Origin: Saccharophagus degradans 2-40 | Lineage (GTDB): Bacteria > Pseudomonadota > Gammaproteobacteria > Pseudomonadales > Cellvibrionaceae | Reading direction: 5' to 3' | Length of the DNA stretch: 64,000 nt | NCBI RefSeq assembly: GCF_000013665.1 | Contig: NC_007912.1 | Coordinates: forward strand, 620,001 to 684,000 | Shown: one piece after another, positions 25,705 to 34,399 of the stretch | How the letters are laid out: the number at the start of each line of letters is the position of its first letter | Numbering within the stretch: the first letter of the stretch is position 1 | Translations under genes and position numbers: made by a program | Notes under the pieces: generated by a model | Seen by the model: only the letters and a program-made list of their open reading frames with translations | Told to the model about the DNA's origin: nothing | The model's database searches: none

Positions 25705-26634
25705 TTAGCTAGGTTTATTTGTGTGTTGTTTGTACACGTCCTCGAACTCATTATGATTAATAGGTTTAATGAGGTAGGCCGCGCACCCTGCGAGGGTGCC
25801 CTTAAACTTATCAAAAGATGATGAGCGACTGGTGAGCATAACAATGGGTGTGCTTCTGTTTAGCGCCGTCTTTTTTATTTGCTTACAGGCGGTGTAACCA
25901 TCCATGCCAGGCATAACAACGTCTAAAAATACAATGTCGTACTTGCGCTGGCGTACTGCTTCTAATGCAGATTCCGCGTCGGGCACTACGTCTAAATCAT
26001 CATTTAGCAGCTCAAACTCAATTTGCATTTGTTTGCGCACGGCTAAGCTGTCATCTACAACTAATGCGCGTTTACGTTGTGTGGCGCATTTACCGTCTTG
26101 CTGTGTTTGTGTGCGCAATAGTTTTAAGCCGTTAAGCGTAACGTCTTCAATTTCGTTTGTGTCGTGGCCAATTTCAAATTCAGGAAAGTAGTTAAGTTGT
26201 TTAATCGTAAAACGATCTAACAGTTTTACTAACTTGCTAGGGTTAACCGGTGAGGTTAACACGTAGTCGCGCTGTAATTTAACGCTTGGGTGGCTGAGAT
26301 ACACCAAAGGTAAGTCGCTGTTCTCTGATTCCTTCCAGCTTTTTTCCCAAGCGCTAATCACGTTGGGGTTAGAAGAGCAAAGTAAAATAAAGTCGACTTC
26401 TGAGCGAGCCAATAAATGTTTGGCATCTATTCGAACAGGATGATATTGGCGCGTGCGATAGCGAGTAACAGTAAAAATTCGACTTATTACATCAAATTGA
26501 ATATCTGACGCTGCCACGATACCAATTTTAAAAGATCGGCTTTGGCTGGGTTTTTGTTTCGCTGCTTTTTCTACTGTGTTTTGCATAGGCGAAAATCGTT
26601 TTGCTAAGTTATAGGTGTTTGCTTTGTTTATCAC
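25705..26634 (-). CDS. PilG-position two-receiver response regulator
   Basis: A 309-residue protein at the place where pilG normally stands. Residues about 35-150 form a receiver-like fold without the acidic pocket (KIGIVAASDIQFDVISRIF, VDFILLCSSNPN), hence a pseudo-receiver. Residues about 188-305 are a complete receiver with VVDDSLAVRK, phospho-acceptor Asp238 (FLDVVMPGMDG), MLTSRSS and LIKPIN. The start is GTG at 26634 with AAGGGA 5 bases upstream. It may output the Chp signal through the C-terminal receiver while the N-terminal domain binds a partner such as a diguanylate cyclase or FimV-like scaffold; that is inferred. It resembles the PilG-like regulators only in its second half. Confidence 0.8.
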   Translation of the reverse strand: MINKANTYNLAKRFSPMQNTVEKAAKQKPSQSRSFKIGIVAASDIQFDVISRIFTVTRYRTRQYHPVRIDAKHLLARSEVDFILLCSSNPNVISAWEKSWKESENSDLPLVYLSHPSVKLQRDYVLTSPVNPSKLVKLLDRFTIKQLNYFPEFEIGHDTNEIEDVTLNGLKLLRTQTQQDGKCATQRKRALVVDDSLAVRKQMQIEFELLNDDLDVVPDAESALEAVRQRKYDIVFLDVVMPGMDGYTACKQIKKTALNRSTPIVMLTSRSSSFDKFKGTLAGCAAYLIKPINHNEFEDVYKQHTNKPS

Positions 26635-26971
26635 GCATTCCCTTATAGGTACGATTTATTCCATATCAAAAAACGAATCGATTAAACATCGAGTGACAAA
26701 CAAAACACATAAAAAATATGTATGCGTTATCTTATTTTAGATCTAGTTGGCTATTACACAATGTATTCACTAAATCGTTTTATTATAAAGACTGGGTTAT
26801 AAAGGCGAATGGTAAATAAAAATGAAACACAAGCGATAGCGTTAATTACTACTTTGGCGCAGGAATCATTTAAATGGGGCGTTTAATTCCATCTTTTTGT
26901 ATTTAACGTTAACAAATGAATTAAATAGTCTAAGGTGTAAAAAATAAAGGATGCATAAAATTGCTGTTTTG

Positions 26972-26987
26972 CGTGATGTGCATCACA
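26972..26987. promoter_or_regulatory. CRP/Vfr-like binding site
   Basis: CGTGA-N6-TCACA matches the CRP consensus TGTGA-N6-TCACA at nine of ten defined positions. It is 130 bases upstream of the MHYT gene and about 340 upstream of the Chp operon's first gene. The rest of the 26635-27115 interval is AT-rich with no gene visible. Confidence 0.55.
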
Positions 26988-27118
26988 CTTACATGCAGCT
27001 TGAATAGTTGGCGCGATTGCGTTGGTTTGAATAACAGCTAGCTTTTAATATTAGGCAAGTGTATTTTCGTCACCCAACTACTCACTCAATTAATTTGTAA
27101 TTTTCCGGAGGATATATG

Positions 27119-27925
27119 ATGGAAATGACAGAAATGCATACGATGGAAGCATCTTATAATTGGTTTCTTGTTGCACTTTCATTTTTTGTAGCTGTTTTTG
27201 GTTCGTTTACATCATTGCAATTAATGCGCGGTATGCGCGGTACAGAAGGTGGCGCGAAAATAGCCTGGATTATTTCGGCGGCGTTTGCGCTAGGTGGTGG
27301 TGCTATTTGGACAATGCATTTTATTGGAATGATTGCTTACGAAACAAATATGCCTGTGGGTTATTCAGCTGGCTTAACGGCGCTCTCGTTGATAATTGCC
27401 GTTGGCGTTGTGGGTATTGGTATTTTTCTATTAAGTAAAAGCCAAAACTCCTTGCTGGTATTGCTTGTAGCTGGGGTAATAACGGGTTTGGGTGTTGCGA
27501 GTATGCACTATACCGGTATGGCTGCAATGGTAATGGCTGCCGATATGGTATACGACAATATTTTGTTTGCCGCTTCTATTGTAATTGCAATTGTTGCGGC
27601 AACGGCTGCGCTGTGGTTGGCGTTCAACCTTGAAGGTAACATGCAAATGTTTGCCGCGTCGGTTGTAATGGGCGTTGCAGTATGTGGTATGCACTACACT
27701 GGTATGGCTGCAGTGACAATGGTGCCCAATGGCCAAGCAATTGAAATTGAATCTACTGTTGCTCCACTTACTTTGGGTTTATTTATTTTCTGCTTCAGTA
27801 TGTTGTTGTTGGTGTTATCGCTAATCGTAACTTTAAGTCAGCTACAAAAAAGAATGTACGAAGAGTTTGATGACGACGATGATGAGGAAGACGAAGAAGT
27901 TGTTAGTCAGCCTATTAGGAATTAA
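27119..27925 (+). CDS. MHYT-domain integral membrane sensor (stand-alone)
   Basis: A 268-residue inner-membrane protein with seven predicted helices. Three MHYT-type motifs are visible: a variant MHFIGM near residue 67, MHYTGMAAM near 130 and MHYTGMAAV near 191. The His/Met residues of these motifs are proposed to bind copper and sense oxygen, CO or NO. It ends in an acidic cytoplasmic tail (EEFDDDDDEEDEE) and, unlike most family members, lacks an attached GGDEF, EAL or kinase domain. The second of two consecutive ATGs (27119) is preferred because GGAGG ends 7 bases before it; 27116 would leave only 4. It may signal to a separate partner. A CRP-like site lies upstream. Confidence 0.88.
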   Translation: MEMTEMHTMEASYNWFLVALSFFVAVFGSFTSLQLMRGMRGTEGGAKIAWIISAAFALGGGAIWTMHFIGMIAYETNMPVGYSAGLTALSLIIAVGVVGIGIFLLSKSQNSLLVLLVAGVITGLGVASMHYTGMAAMVMAADMVYDNILFAASIVIAIVAATAALWLAFNLEGNMQMFAASVVMGVAVCGMHYTGMAAVTMVPNGQAIEIESTVAPLTLGLFIFCFSMLLLVLSLIVTLSQLQKRMYEEFDDDDDEEDEEVVSQPIRN

Positions 27926-28309
27926 TTTTTATAGATCTTCAATTTAATAGATTAATTAATTTGGCGCCAATTTTGAAAAGGAATTCATGGTGCCAAAATA
28001 CTCTCCTTTCTCTTCAAAGTTTGAATTACCCCACACTTTTTAGCGCCGAAAGCCGCTAATGTTCAAGTCGTAACAGAATTACTGGAAACCTTCTAATAAC
28101 TTTCCAAGGAAAGGCAGTTCAATTATTTACTGAGCTTGCATTGCTATAAATGCTTGCTTTGTTAATGAATTGTTGTTTCGCAGGAAGGGTGTTAGAAGGT
28201 TTTTTTGGTTTTAACAGAACAACTAATGTGTGCGCAGTTAAATGCGTTCATCGCTGTTACGTGATAGGGCCTCTTTTAAACAAATTGGAACGTTAAGTAG
28301 GAGAACTTG
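27926..28309. other. Gene-free interval before the hypX-like gene
   Basis: About 380 bases, AT-rich. I see no open frame, RNA gene or clear terminator. An imperfect inverted pair (AACCTTCTAATAAC near 28087 and GTGTTAGAAGGTT near 28189) could form a long-range stem; no function is assigned. Confidence 0.4.
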
Positions 28310-30007
28310 GTGAGAATTTTAATTTTATCGTCGGCATTTAGTGGGTTAACTCAGCGCGTGCAGCGCGAGCTTGTTTTATTGGGACACAATATCCAAGAAC
28401 ACTACGATTTGGAAGAACACTCATTGCGCGCGCAACTCGCGAATTTCTCTCCAGATGTTGTTATTTGCCCTTTCCTTACACAGCGCATCCCTGCGGATGT
28501 ATATCAACAATATTTGTGCTTGGTCGTGCATCCTGGTATTGAGGGTGATCGCGGGCCATCGTCGTTAGATTGGGCTATTAGTGGCGGTGCTGCAGAGTGG
28601 GGAGTTACTCTGTTGCAAGCAGATGAAGAAATGGATGCTGGCGATATTTGGGGAACAAAAGTATTCCCATTACGCGAGGCCGGTAAAACCAGTATTTACA
28701 AACGTGAAGTAAGCACCGCGGCAATAGCGTTAATAAAAGAAGCGTTGGCGAATATCGAATCGGGTACGTTTAAGCCAAGACCCTTGAATTACAGCAACCC
28801 AGAAGTGAAAGGTAAGTTGTTGCCGTTAATGCGCCAGCCAGATAGAAAAATAGATTGGCAGAAAGATAGCACCGATAGCATTGTGCGAAAATTGAACGCT
28901 GCGGATACCAACCCGGGTGTACGCGACCAGCTTGGTGGCGCCGATGTGAATTTATTTGGTGTAGCGCGCGAGTCAACTTTACGCGGTGAGCCAGGTGAGT
29001 TTTTGGCGGTTTATAAAGGCGCGGTATGTCGTGCAACCGTAGACGGTGCCGTGTGGATAAAGCAAATTAAATGCATCTCCCATCCCACTATTCCGCAGTT
29101 AAAACTACCTGCAACCGTTGCGCTGCCATTACTATTAGGTAATGAGGTGCTAAGTAACCTCGGAGCCCCGCAAGACCCGCACGCAATTGAAGATGTATGG
29201 GTAGACCGCCGTGGTGATACCGCCTACATCTATTTTAATTTTTACAATGGCGCAGCAAGCACGCAGCAGTGTGTTGAATTGCGCAATGCCATTCGCGAAG
29301 CTAAAAGCAGCGATGCCAAGTGTTTAGTGTTTATGGGTGGCGAAGACTTCTTTAATAATGGCATTCATTTAAATTGCATTGAAGCGAGCAAAGACCCAGC
29401 GCTAGAATCGTGGTTAAACATTAATGCTATCGATGATGTGGTAAAAGAAATTATCGATACGCCCAATCAGGTAACCGTTGCCGCATTGCGCAATAACGCC
29501 GGTGCCGGTGGGGCGGTAATGGCATTGGCCTGCGATGAAGTGATTATTCGCGAAGGTGTGGTCCTTAACCCGCATTATAAAAATATGGGTTTGTACGGTT
29601 CAGAATATTGGACTTACCTCATGCCTCGCCGTTTGGGGCTTGCATTAACCTCGCGTATAGTCGAAAAGTGTCAGCCAATGTTGGCTCACGAAGCGATGGA
29701 CGTAGGTTTTGCCGATGTAATGTTCGAAGAGGATTGGCAGAGTTTTCATGTGCAGTTAATGAATTATTGCGAACAGTTGCCAAGCCGTTTGGATTTGACC
29801 GAGTTTTTGCGTGTAAAAGCGCAGCAACGCGCAAGCGACGAGCAAGAAAAACCGCTAGAGCAATATCGTCGCGAAGAGCTAATAGAAATGAAAGAAATAT
29901 TCGACGACCCAGATGCTTTTTATCATCAGGCTCGCCGAGAATTTGTGTTTAAAATCAAACCAGTTAAAGAGGTTACGGCAGAAGCACAGTCGCAAATGGT
30001 TGGTTAA
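28310..30007 (+). CDS. hypX: HypX/HoxX-like two-domain protein (formyltransferase plus enoyl-CoA hydratase)
   Basis: A 565-residue fusion. The N-terminal half (about 1-270) is a formyl-THF transferase-like domain (VVHPGIEGDRGPSSLDWAI, GVTLLQADEEMDAGDIWG). The C-terminal half (about 285-520) is a crotonase/enoyl-CoA hydratase-like domain (FMGGEDFFNNGIHLN, NNAGAGGAVMALACDEV). This is the HypX layout, in which formyl-THF is turned via formyl-CoA into CO for the [NiFe] centre of aerobic hydrogenase. No hyp or hydrogenase gene is nearby in this window, so the role here is open. GTG at 28310 is preferred over TTG at 28307 because AGGAG lies 6 bases before it. Confidence 0.85.
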   Translation: MRILILSSAFSGLTQRVQRELVLLGHNIQEHYDLEEHSLRAQLANFSPDVVICPFLTQRIPADVYQQYLCLVVHPGIEGDRGPSSLDWAISGGAAEWGVTLLQADEEMDAGDIWGTKVFPLREAGKTSIYKREVSTAAIALIKEALANIESGTFKPRPLNYSNPEVKGKLLPLMRQPDRKIDWQKDSTDSIVRKLNAADTNPGVRDQLGGADVNLFGVARESTLRGEPGEFLAVYKGAVCRATVDGAVWIKQIKCISHPTIPQLKLPATVALPLLLGNEVLSNLGAPQDPHAIEDVWVDRRGDTAYIYFNFYNGAASTQQCVELRNAIREAKSSDAKCLVFMGGEDFFNNGIHLNCIEASKDPALESWLNINAIDDVVKEIIDTPNQVTVAALRNNAGAGGAVMALACDEVIIREGVVLNPHYKNMGLYGSEYWTYLMPRRLGLALTSRIVEKCQPMLAHEAMDVGFADVMFEEDWQSFHVQLMNYCEQLPSRLDLTEFLRVKAQQRASDEQEKPLEQYRREELIEMKEIFDDPDAFYHQARREFVFKIKPVKEVTAEAQSQMVG

Positions 30008-30034
30008 TGTTTTAACGAAAGATGTTTGAACGTA

Positions 30035-30064
30035 AAGGCGAGCCACAAACGGCTCGCCTTTTTT
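30035..30064. terminator. Bidirectional terminator between hypX and the ABC exporter
   Basis: AAGGCGAGCC (30035-30044) and GGCTCGCCTT (30051-30060) form a perfect 10-bp stem with a 6-base loop, followed by TTTT and preceded by A residues on the other strand side. Confidence 0.88.
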
Positions 30065-31889
30065 ATTCCCCTAAAAAACCGCCAGATTGATGTTGCCAAA
30101 GTTTTGCGTAGGTGCCGTTAGCAGCAAGCAATTCTTTATGCGTACCGTGCTCGATTATATTTCCTTGATCTATCACCACAAGTTTATCTAATGCGGCAAT
30201 GGTAGAAAGCCTATGGGCAATAGCAATAACTGTTTTACCTTGCATTAGTTGATTGAGGTTTTCTTGGATGGCCGATTCAACTTCAGAATCTAATGCCGAG
30301 GTCGCTTCATCTAATACCAAAATAGGCGCATCTTTTAAGAAGGCTCGCGCAATGGCTATACGTTGACGTTGGCCGCCTGAAAGTTTTACCCCGCGTTCGC
30401 CCACATGGGCGTCGTAGCCCTTTCGGCCTTGGCCGTCTTCTAGCTCTAAAATAAATTCGTGTGCTTTGGCTCGCTGCGCGGCGAGCAGCATTTGTTCTTC
30501 ACTCGCAGTGGGGTTGCCGTAAAGTAAATTATCGCGCACCGAGCGGTGTAGTAGAGAGGTGTCTTGTGTAACCATGGCAATATGCTGTCGCAAAGATTCC
30601 TGTTGATGTGTGGCGATATTTTGGTTATCGATAGTAATGCTGCCGCTCTCTATATCGTAAAAGCGTAAAAGCAAATTAACCAGTGTCGATTTCCCCGCAC
30701 CTGACCGGCCAACTAAACCAATTTTTTCACCGGGTGCGATGGTTAAGTTAAAGTTTTCAATCACGCCGTTTTCTTTACCGTAGTGAAACGAAACATTGTT
30801 GTAAGCTATTTTGCCTTTGGTAATGGCAATAGGCGCGGCTTGCTCGGAATCTAAAACTGAGCGTTCTACTGCCAGCGTGTTCATACCGTCGCGCGCGGTG
30901 CCTAAGTTTTCAAACAGCCCAGATACTTCCCACATTATCCATTGCGACATACCGTACATGCGCAGTACTAAGCCCACGGCAATTGCAATGCTGCCAGTGG
31001 TAATAGCGTTATTAGCCCACAACCAAATAGAAAGTGACGTAGTACAAAAAATGAGTACCGCGTTAAGCGACCAAACACTGGTGCTTAATTTGGTTACCAG
31101 GCGCATTTGAGGGTGAACCGTTTGTAAGAAATTTTCCATGCCTTCGCGGGCGTAGTGTTCTTCGCGCTGGCTGTGCGAAAACAGTTTTACAGTATTAATG
31201 TTGGTGTAGGTGTCGACAATGCGCCCAGTCATGTCTGAGCGAGCATCGGCTTGAAGCGACGACACGCGCGCGAGCCTTGGTAAAAAATATTTTAGAATGC
31301 TTACGTAAATAATAATCCAAACGGTTAGCGGAATAGCCAAGCGCAAATCGAGAGTGGCCAGCAGGGTAAGCACACCGGCAAAAAACACTGCCACATATAA
31401 AATAACATCCAGCAATTTAATAATGGCTTCGCGCACAGAGAGGGCTGTTTGCATTACTTTGGTGGCCATGCGCCCGGCAAATTCGTTTTGGTAAAACGCC
31501 ACGCTTTGGCCGAGTAGGTGTCTGTGGGCTAACCAACGCACGCGCATGGCAAAGTTGCCAAGCAGTGTTTGATGCAATATTAGCGAGTGAATAAACACGC
31601 ACAGAGGCAGCCCCAGTAGTACGGGAAGGCCATAAAATAGTAGGTCGCGGCCGTGGGTTTGCCAGTAGGTTGTTGGGCTTGAGTTGTTTAAGTTATCAAC
31701 CAAATTGCCTAAAAAGTTAAATAGCGACACTTCAAGTATGGCGATAAGCATGGTGAATAACCCCAGCGCGGTTAAAAACCGCCGAGTGCCATTGGCGTAA
31801 TGTAAGATAAACGCCTTGAGCGTATTGGGCGGTTGCTGTGGCGGCTCGCTGGGGAATGGCTTAATAAGTGATTCAAAAAATGAAAACAT
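30063..31889 (-). CDS. ABC exporter, fused permease-ATPase (MsbA/MDR type)
   Basis: A 608-residue half-transporter that forms a homodimer or heterodimer in the inner membrane. The transmembrane domain covers about residues 30-330 with six helices. The ATPase domain (about 360-600) has Walker A GLVGRSGAGKST, Q-loop MVTQDTSLLHRS, signature LSGGQRQRIAIARAF, Walker B ILVLDEATSALD and H-loop AIAHRLSTIAAL. Lipid A, drug or peptide export cannot be told apart by sequence alone. It stands alone, with terminators or intergenic regions on both sides. Confidence 0.93.
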   Translation of the reverse strand: MFSFFESLIKPFPSEPPQQPPNTLKAFILHYANGTRRFLTALGLFTMLIAILEVSLFNFLGNLVDNLNNSSPTTYWQTHGRDLLFYGLPVLLGLPLCVFIHSLILHQTLLGNFAMRVRWLAHRHLLGQSVAFYQNEFAGRMATKVMQTALSVREAIIKLLDVILYVAVFFAGVLTLLATLDLRLAIPLTVWIIIYVSILKYFLPRLARVSSLQADARSDMTGRIVDTYTNINTVKLFSHSQREEHYAREGMENFLQTVHPQMRLVTKLSTSVWSLNAVLIFCTTSLSIWLWANNAITTGSIAIAVGLVLRMYGMSQWIMWEVSGLFENLGTARDGMNTLAVERSVLDSEQAAPIAITKGKIAYNNVSFHYGKENGVIENFNLTIAPGEKIGLVGRSGAGKSTLVNLLLRFYDIESGSITIDNQNIATHQQESLRQHIAMVTQDTSLLHRSVRDNLLYGNPTASEEQMLLAAQRAKAHEFILELEDGQGRKGYDAHVGERGVKLSGGQRQRIAIARAFLKDAPILVLDEATSALDSEVESAIQENLNQLMQGKTVIAIAHRLSTIAALDKLVVIDQGNIIEHGTHKELLAANGTYAKLWQHQSGGFLGE

Positions 31890-32070
31890 AACGGCTTGCT
31901 ACTTGGGTGATTTTACATTGCGCGCAAGTATGCCATAGATGGGCGACGAGAATGTGATGGCTAGCGGTAGAGTTGGTTTCGCAGGGTAGGTAAACTAAGA
32001 TTTTGGCCGCAGGCCGTTGTCGTCTCTGGTGTAAGTAGTGTTAGGCAAAATATAAAGGTGGTAGGTAAGT

Positions 32071-32490
32071 ATGTGGTTGCAAAAAGAAATCCGGCTAAGC
32101 GCCAAGGCAAGAGGTTTTCACTTGGTAACTGCCGAAGTGGTGCGAGAGTTGCCAGAATTGGCGGATTTTAACGTGGGCCTTGCCCATATTTTAATTAAGC
32201 ACACTTCTGCAGCACTTACTTTAAATGAAAATGCAGACCCAACGGTGCGCGATGATTTTGGTCGATTTTTCAACCGTTTGGTACCAGAGAACGAGCCGTA
32301 CTACGTACATACAGATGAGGGGCCAGATGATATGCCCGCGCATTTAAAGTCCAGTATTTTGGGCTCGACGCTCTCGCTACCTATTACTCACGGGCGCTTT
32401 AACTTAGGAATTTGGCAGGGTATTTACCTGTGTGAGCATCGTAATTACGGCGGTGAGCGAACTTTATTGGTTACCCTACAAGGGGAATAA
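32071..32490 (+). CDS. yjbQ: YjbQ family protein (UPF0047)
   Basis: A 139-residue protein of normal family length. It has the family motifs GLAHILIKHTSAALTLNENAD, the DDMPAHLKSSILG segment and the C-terminal GTWQGIYLCEHR-like sequence (read here as GIWQGIYLCEHRNYGG). Members form trimers with a metal-binding His/Asp cluster, and some show weak thiamine phosphate synthase activity; the true role is unsettled. It ends two bases before the convergent gene at 32493. Confidence 0.92.
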   Translation: MWLQKEIRLSAKARGFHLVTAEVVRELPELADFNVGLAHILIKHTSAALTLNENADPTVRDDFGRFFNRLVPENEPYYVHTDEGPDDMPAHLKSSILGSTLSLPITHGRFNLGIWQGIYLCEHRNYGGERTLLVTLQGE

Positions 32491-32492
32491 TG

Positions 32493-32894
32493 TTAATGGT
32501 TGGCCGCTTTCTTTATAAGAATAGCCTCACACCATGCGCGGGCTTCGTCCATAGTGTGAAAAATGCCAATCTTCCAAGACAAATCATCAGCTAAAAACTT
32601 GTACCAAGCTGCGAGTGCGTTACCTGTTTCATCTTGATTAATCACCGAAGCGTTAATGGCATAGGGGTTAATTTTACTAATAGAGCGCAGGCAAGCCACC
32701 AGCGCTTTTACGTCTTCGGGCGTAATATCTACGTGCGAAATGCGCGACCAATCGCCGATTATTATGCGCACATCATCAAAGCGATCATCCCCACTTTTTT
32801 TAAGGGAGGCTTCAATTAGCTCCTGCCCGTTCACTCGCCCAGAATACTGGGTGATGACCGTGCTTTTAGATTCCCAAATATCGTGAATGGCCAA
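32493..32894 (-). CDS. SpoIIAA-like (STAS-fold) small protein, hypothetical
   Basis: A 133-residue cytoplasmic protein. Its pattern, an N-terminal strand with SGRVNGQELIEAS, then VRIIIGDWSRISHVDI and a C-terminal WKIGIFHTMDEARAWCEAIL, is like SpoIIAA/STAS-fold proteins of unknown function. The usual phosphorylatable Ser is not obvious. It is convergent with yjbQ. Confidence 0.55.
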   Translation of the reverse strand: MAIHDIWESKSTVITQYSGRVNGQELIEASLKKSGDDRFDDVRIIIGDWSRISHVDITPEDVKALVACLRSISKINPYAINASVINQDETGNALAAWYKFLADDLSWKIGIFHTMDEARAWCEAILIKKAANH

Positions 32895-33076
32895 GGGTTG
32901 TCTCGCAACGGTAAAATCATAAAAGTAGTGTCAATGCATTTATTATAGCAGTGGCATTGGAAATCGCTTGGTGCAAGGTAAATACTTACAAAGAAATTGC
33001 ACGTATATGCCTGTTTGGAATCACCGGGAGTGGTGCTAAGCATGGTGCAGAATGAGTTTTAAATTGGAGCTATAAC

Positions 33077-33445
33077 ATGCGGCTTTTCTATAGCAAAACG
33101 TTGCCAAATGATTGCTCTGTTTTGGTGCTTGTTGCCGAAGGCGGTAGACGTATAGAGTTTTACCTGCGCCAAAGTGTCGAGGGCACAACACTGCTTGCAT
33201 TGGCGGGCAGCAATGAACCTAGCAAAAGTAAATTGCAGGGGCCATACGAATCGGTTGAGCAAGCAATAGCTGCGCGCAATGCTATCGCGCAGGCATTAAT
33301 CAACGAAGGGTTTGGTCACGCTGTAAATCATCAACCCTTATGGGAGCTAGCCGCCCAGCGGGCGTGGGGCGAAGTAAAGTCTAAAAATTCGGCAGCTAAA
33401 GTAGATACAGCTTTTAAACCGCAGGATGTATTTTTAGATTGGTAG
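33077..33445 (+). CDS. Hypothetical small protein
   Basis: A 122-residue protein I do not recognise. The N-terminal half is beta-rich (MRLFYSKTLPND, SVLVLVAEGGRRIEFYL). A helix follows with an Ala-rich stretch (SVEQAIAARNAIAQALINEG), a pattern seen in small WGR-like or stress-linked proteins, but no signature is clear. It lacks signal peptide and membrane segments. It abuts the convergent MOSC gene with no spacer. Confidence 0.6.
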   Translation: MRLFYSKTLPNDCSVLVLVAEGGRRIEFYLRQSVEGTTLLALAGSNEPSKSKLQGPYESVEQAIAARNAIAQALINEGFGHAVNHQPLWELAAQRAWGEVKSKNSAAKVDTAFKPQDVFLDW

Positions 33446-33919
33446 CTAGCTCGACACTGTTTGCACGCCATCGCCAATACGAATAATGCCAGATGTAATG
33501 ACTCGCGCGGTAATGCCGCCGTGGCCGCGTACAGCATTGTAACCGCCGCTGCCAAAGGTTTTCTCCATGCGAGAGCAGGGGTGGCAAAGGCCCGTGTAGG
33601 CCAAGGTGGCACCGCCAATGCTGAACTGTTTACCCTTCAGCGCTAACAGGTTAATACCCGCTACGGCAATGTTGCGGCGCAGCTGCTCGGGAGTTACTTC
33701 ATCCCAGCCGAGCAGCGCGGCAATAGCAGGTAGGTGTTCTGCTTGAATAAGCGTGACTTGACGCTCGCCACTGCGACCTGAGTACCTATCGCCTACAATG
33801 CCTTTGTCGCAACGAGCCTCCAGCGCATCGACCATTAACATGGGCTGTTCGCGCTCTGGCCGCACCCCAAGCCAAGTCACTTCGCCAACCTGTGATACTT
33901 CTAATAGATTCTTTAGCAA
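33446..33919 (-). CDS. MOSC-domain protein
   Basis: A 157-residue single-domain MOSC protein, related to the C-terminal domain of molybdenum cofactor sulfurase and to YiiM/YuaD. Family members bind a metal-sulfur or Moco species. The conserved Cys is in YTGLCHPCSRME, with GDRYSGRSGERQVTLIQ and RGHGGITARVITSG as further family segments. It diverges from the lipoprotein gene at 33965. Confidence 0.88.
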   Translation of the reverse strand: MLKNLLEVSQVGEVTWLGVRPEREQPMLMVDALEARCDKGIVGDRYSGRSGERQVTLIQAEHLPAIAALLGWDEVTPEQLRRNIAVAGINLLALKGKQFSIGGATLAYTGLCHPCSRMEKTFGSGGYNAVRGHGGITARVITSGIIRIGDGVQTVSS

Positions 33920-33964
33920 AATTTGGTATGGTGCCCCTCTAATATATTAATGAACGATGTTCCC

Positions 33965-34399
33965 ATGATCTCTCGAATTCTAACCCTCATTATTGTAATC
34001 ACTCTAGCAGCTTGTGCCTCTGAGCCAACTAAACAACGTACTGCGCAGCCGGTAAAGCCTACTCGCTCCGGTAGTGCGGTTACGTTTGAAGACTTAGAGC
34101 TTGCGACTGCCAAGGGTAAAGATAACCGCTATGGCGTATTGCTTGGGGTTTTTGCAACGCGTATGGACGCTCAAGTGCAAGCCGAGGCGTACGAAGGGGC
34201 GTTGTCGAATGTGGGGCTGTTAGATGTACCTTACGTGTCGCTGCTGGTAAAGGATGAGCATGGACGGGATTATTACGTGGCGATTGCTGGGCAATATGGG
34301 GATTTGGAGCCCGCGTATTATCTGCAAAACTTAATTACGCGGGCTGTACCTGGTCAGTACAATTTAGTGGTTGTGCCTAAAGCTGTATGGGTGCACTAA
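33965..34399 (+). CDS. Small lipoprotein with SPOR-like C-terminal region
   Basis: A 144-residue lipoprotein: a hydrophobic stretch and lipobox LAAC at Cys17 follow the ATG at 33965. Upstream in-frame ATGs (33923, 33950) would bury the signal peptide. The mature part carries GVLLGVFATRMDAQVQAEAYEG and DYYVAIAGQYGDLEPAYYLQ, a repeated pattern like SPOR domains that bind denuded peptidoglycan; this is a weak similarity. It overlaps the end of the convergent hpf gene by 4 bases. Confidence 0.65.
   Translation: MISRILTLIIVITLAACASEPTKQRTAQPVKPTRSGSAVTFEDLELATAKGKDNRYGVLLGVFATRMDAQVQAEAYEGALSNVGLLDVPYVSLLVKDEHGRDYYVAIAGQYGDLEPAYYLQNLITRAVPGQYNLVVVPKAVWVH

Noticed and set aside
28310-30007. Evidence of a hydrogenase cluster from the HypX-like gene
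   Set aside because: No hydrogenase or hyp gene was found on either side, so a cluster is not claimed.
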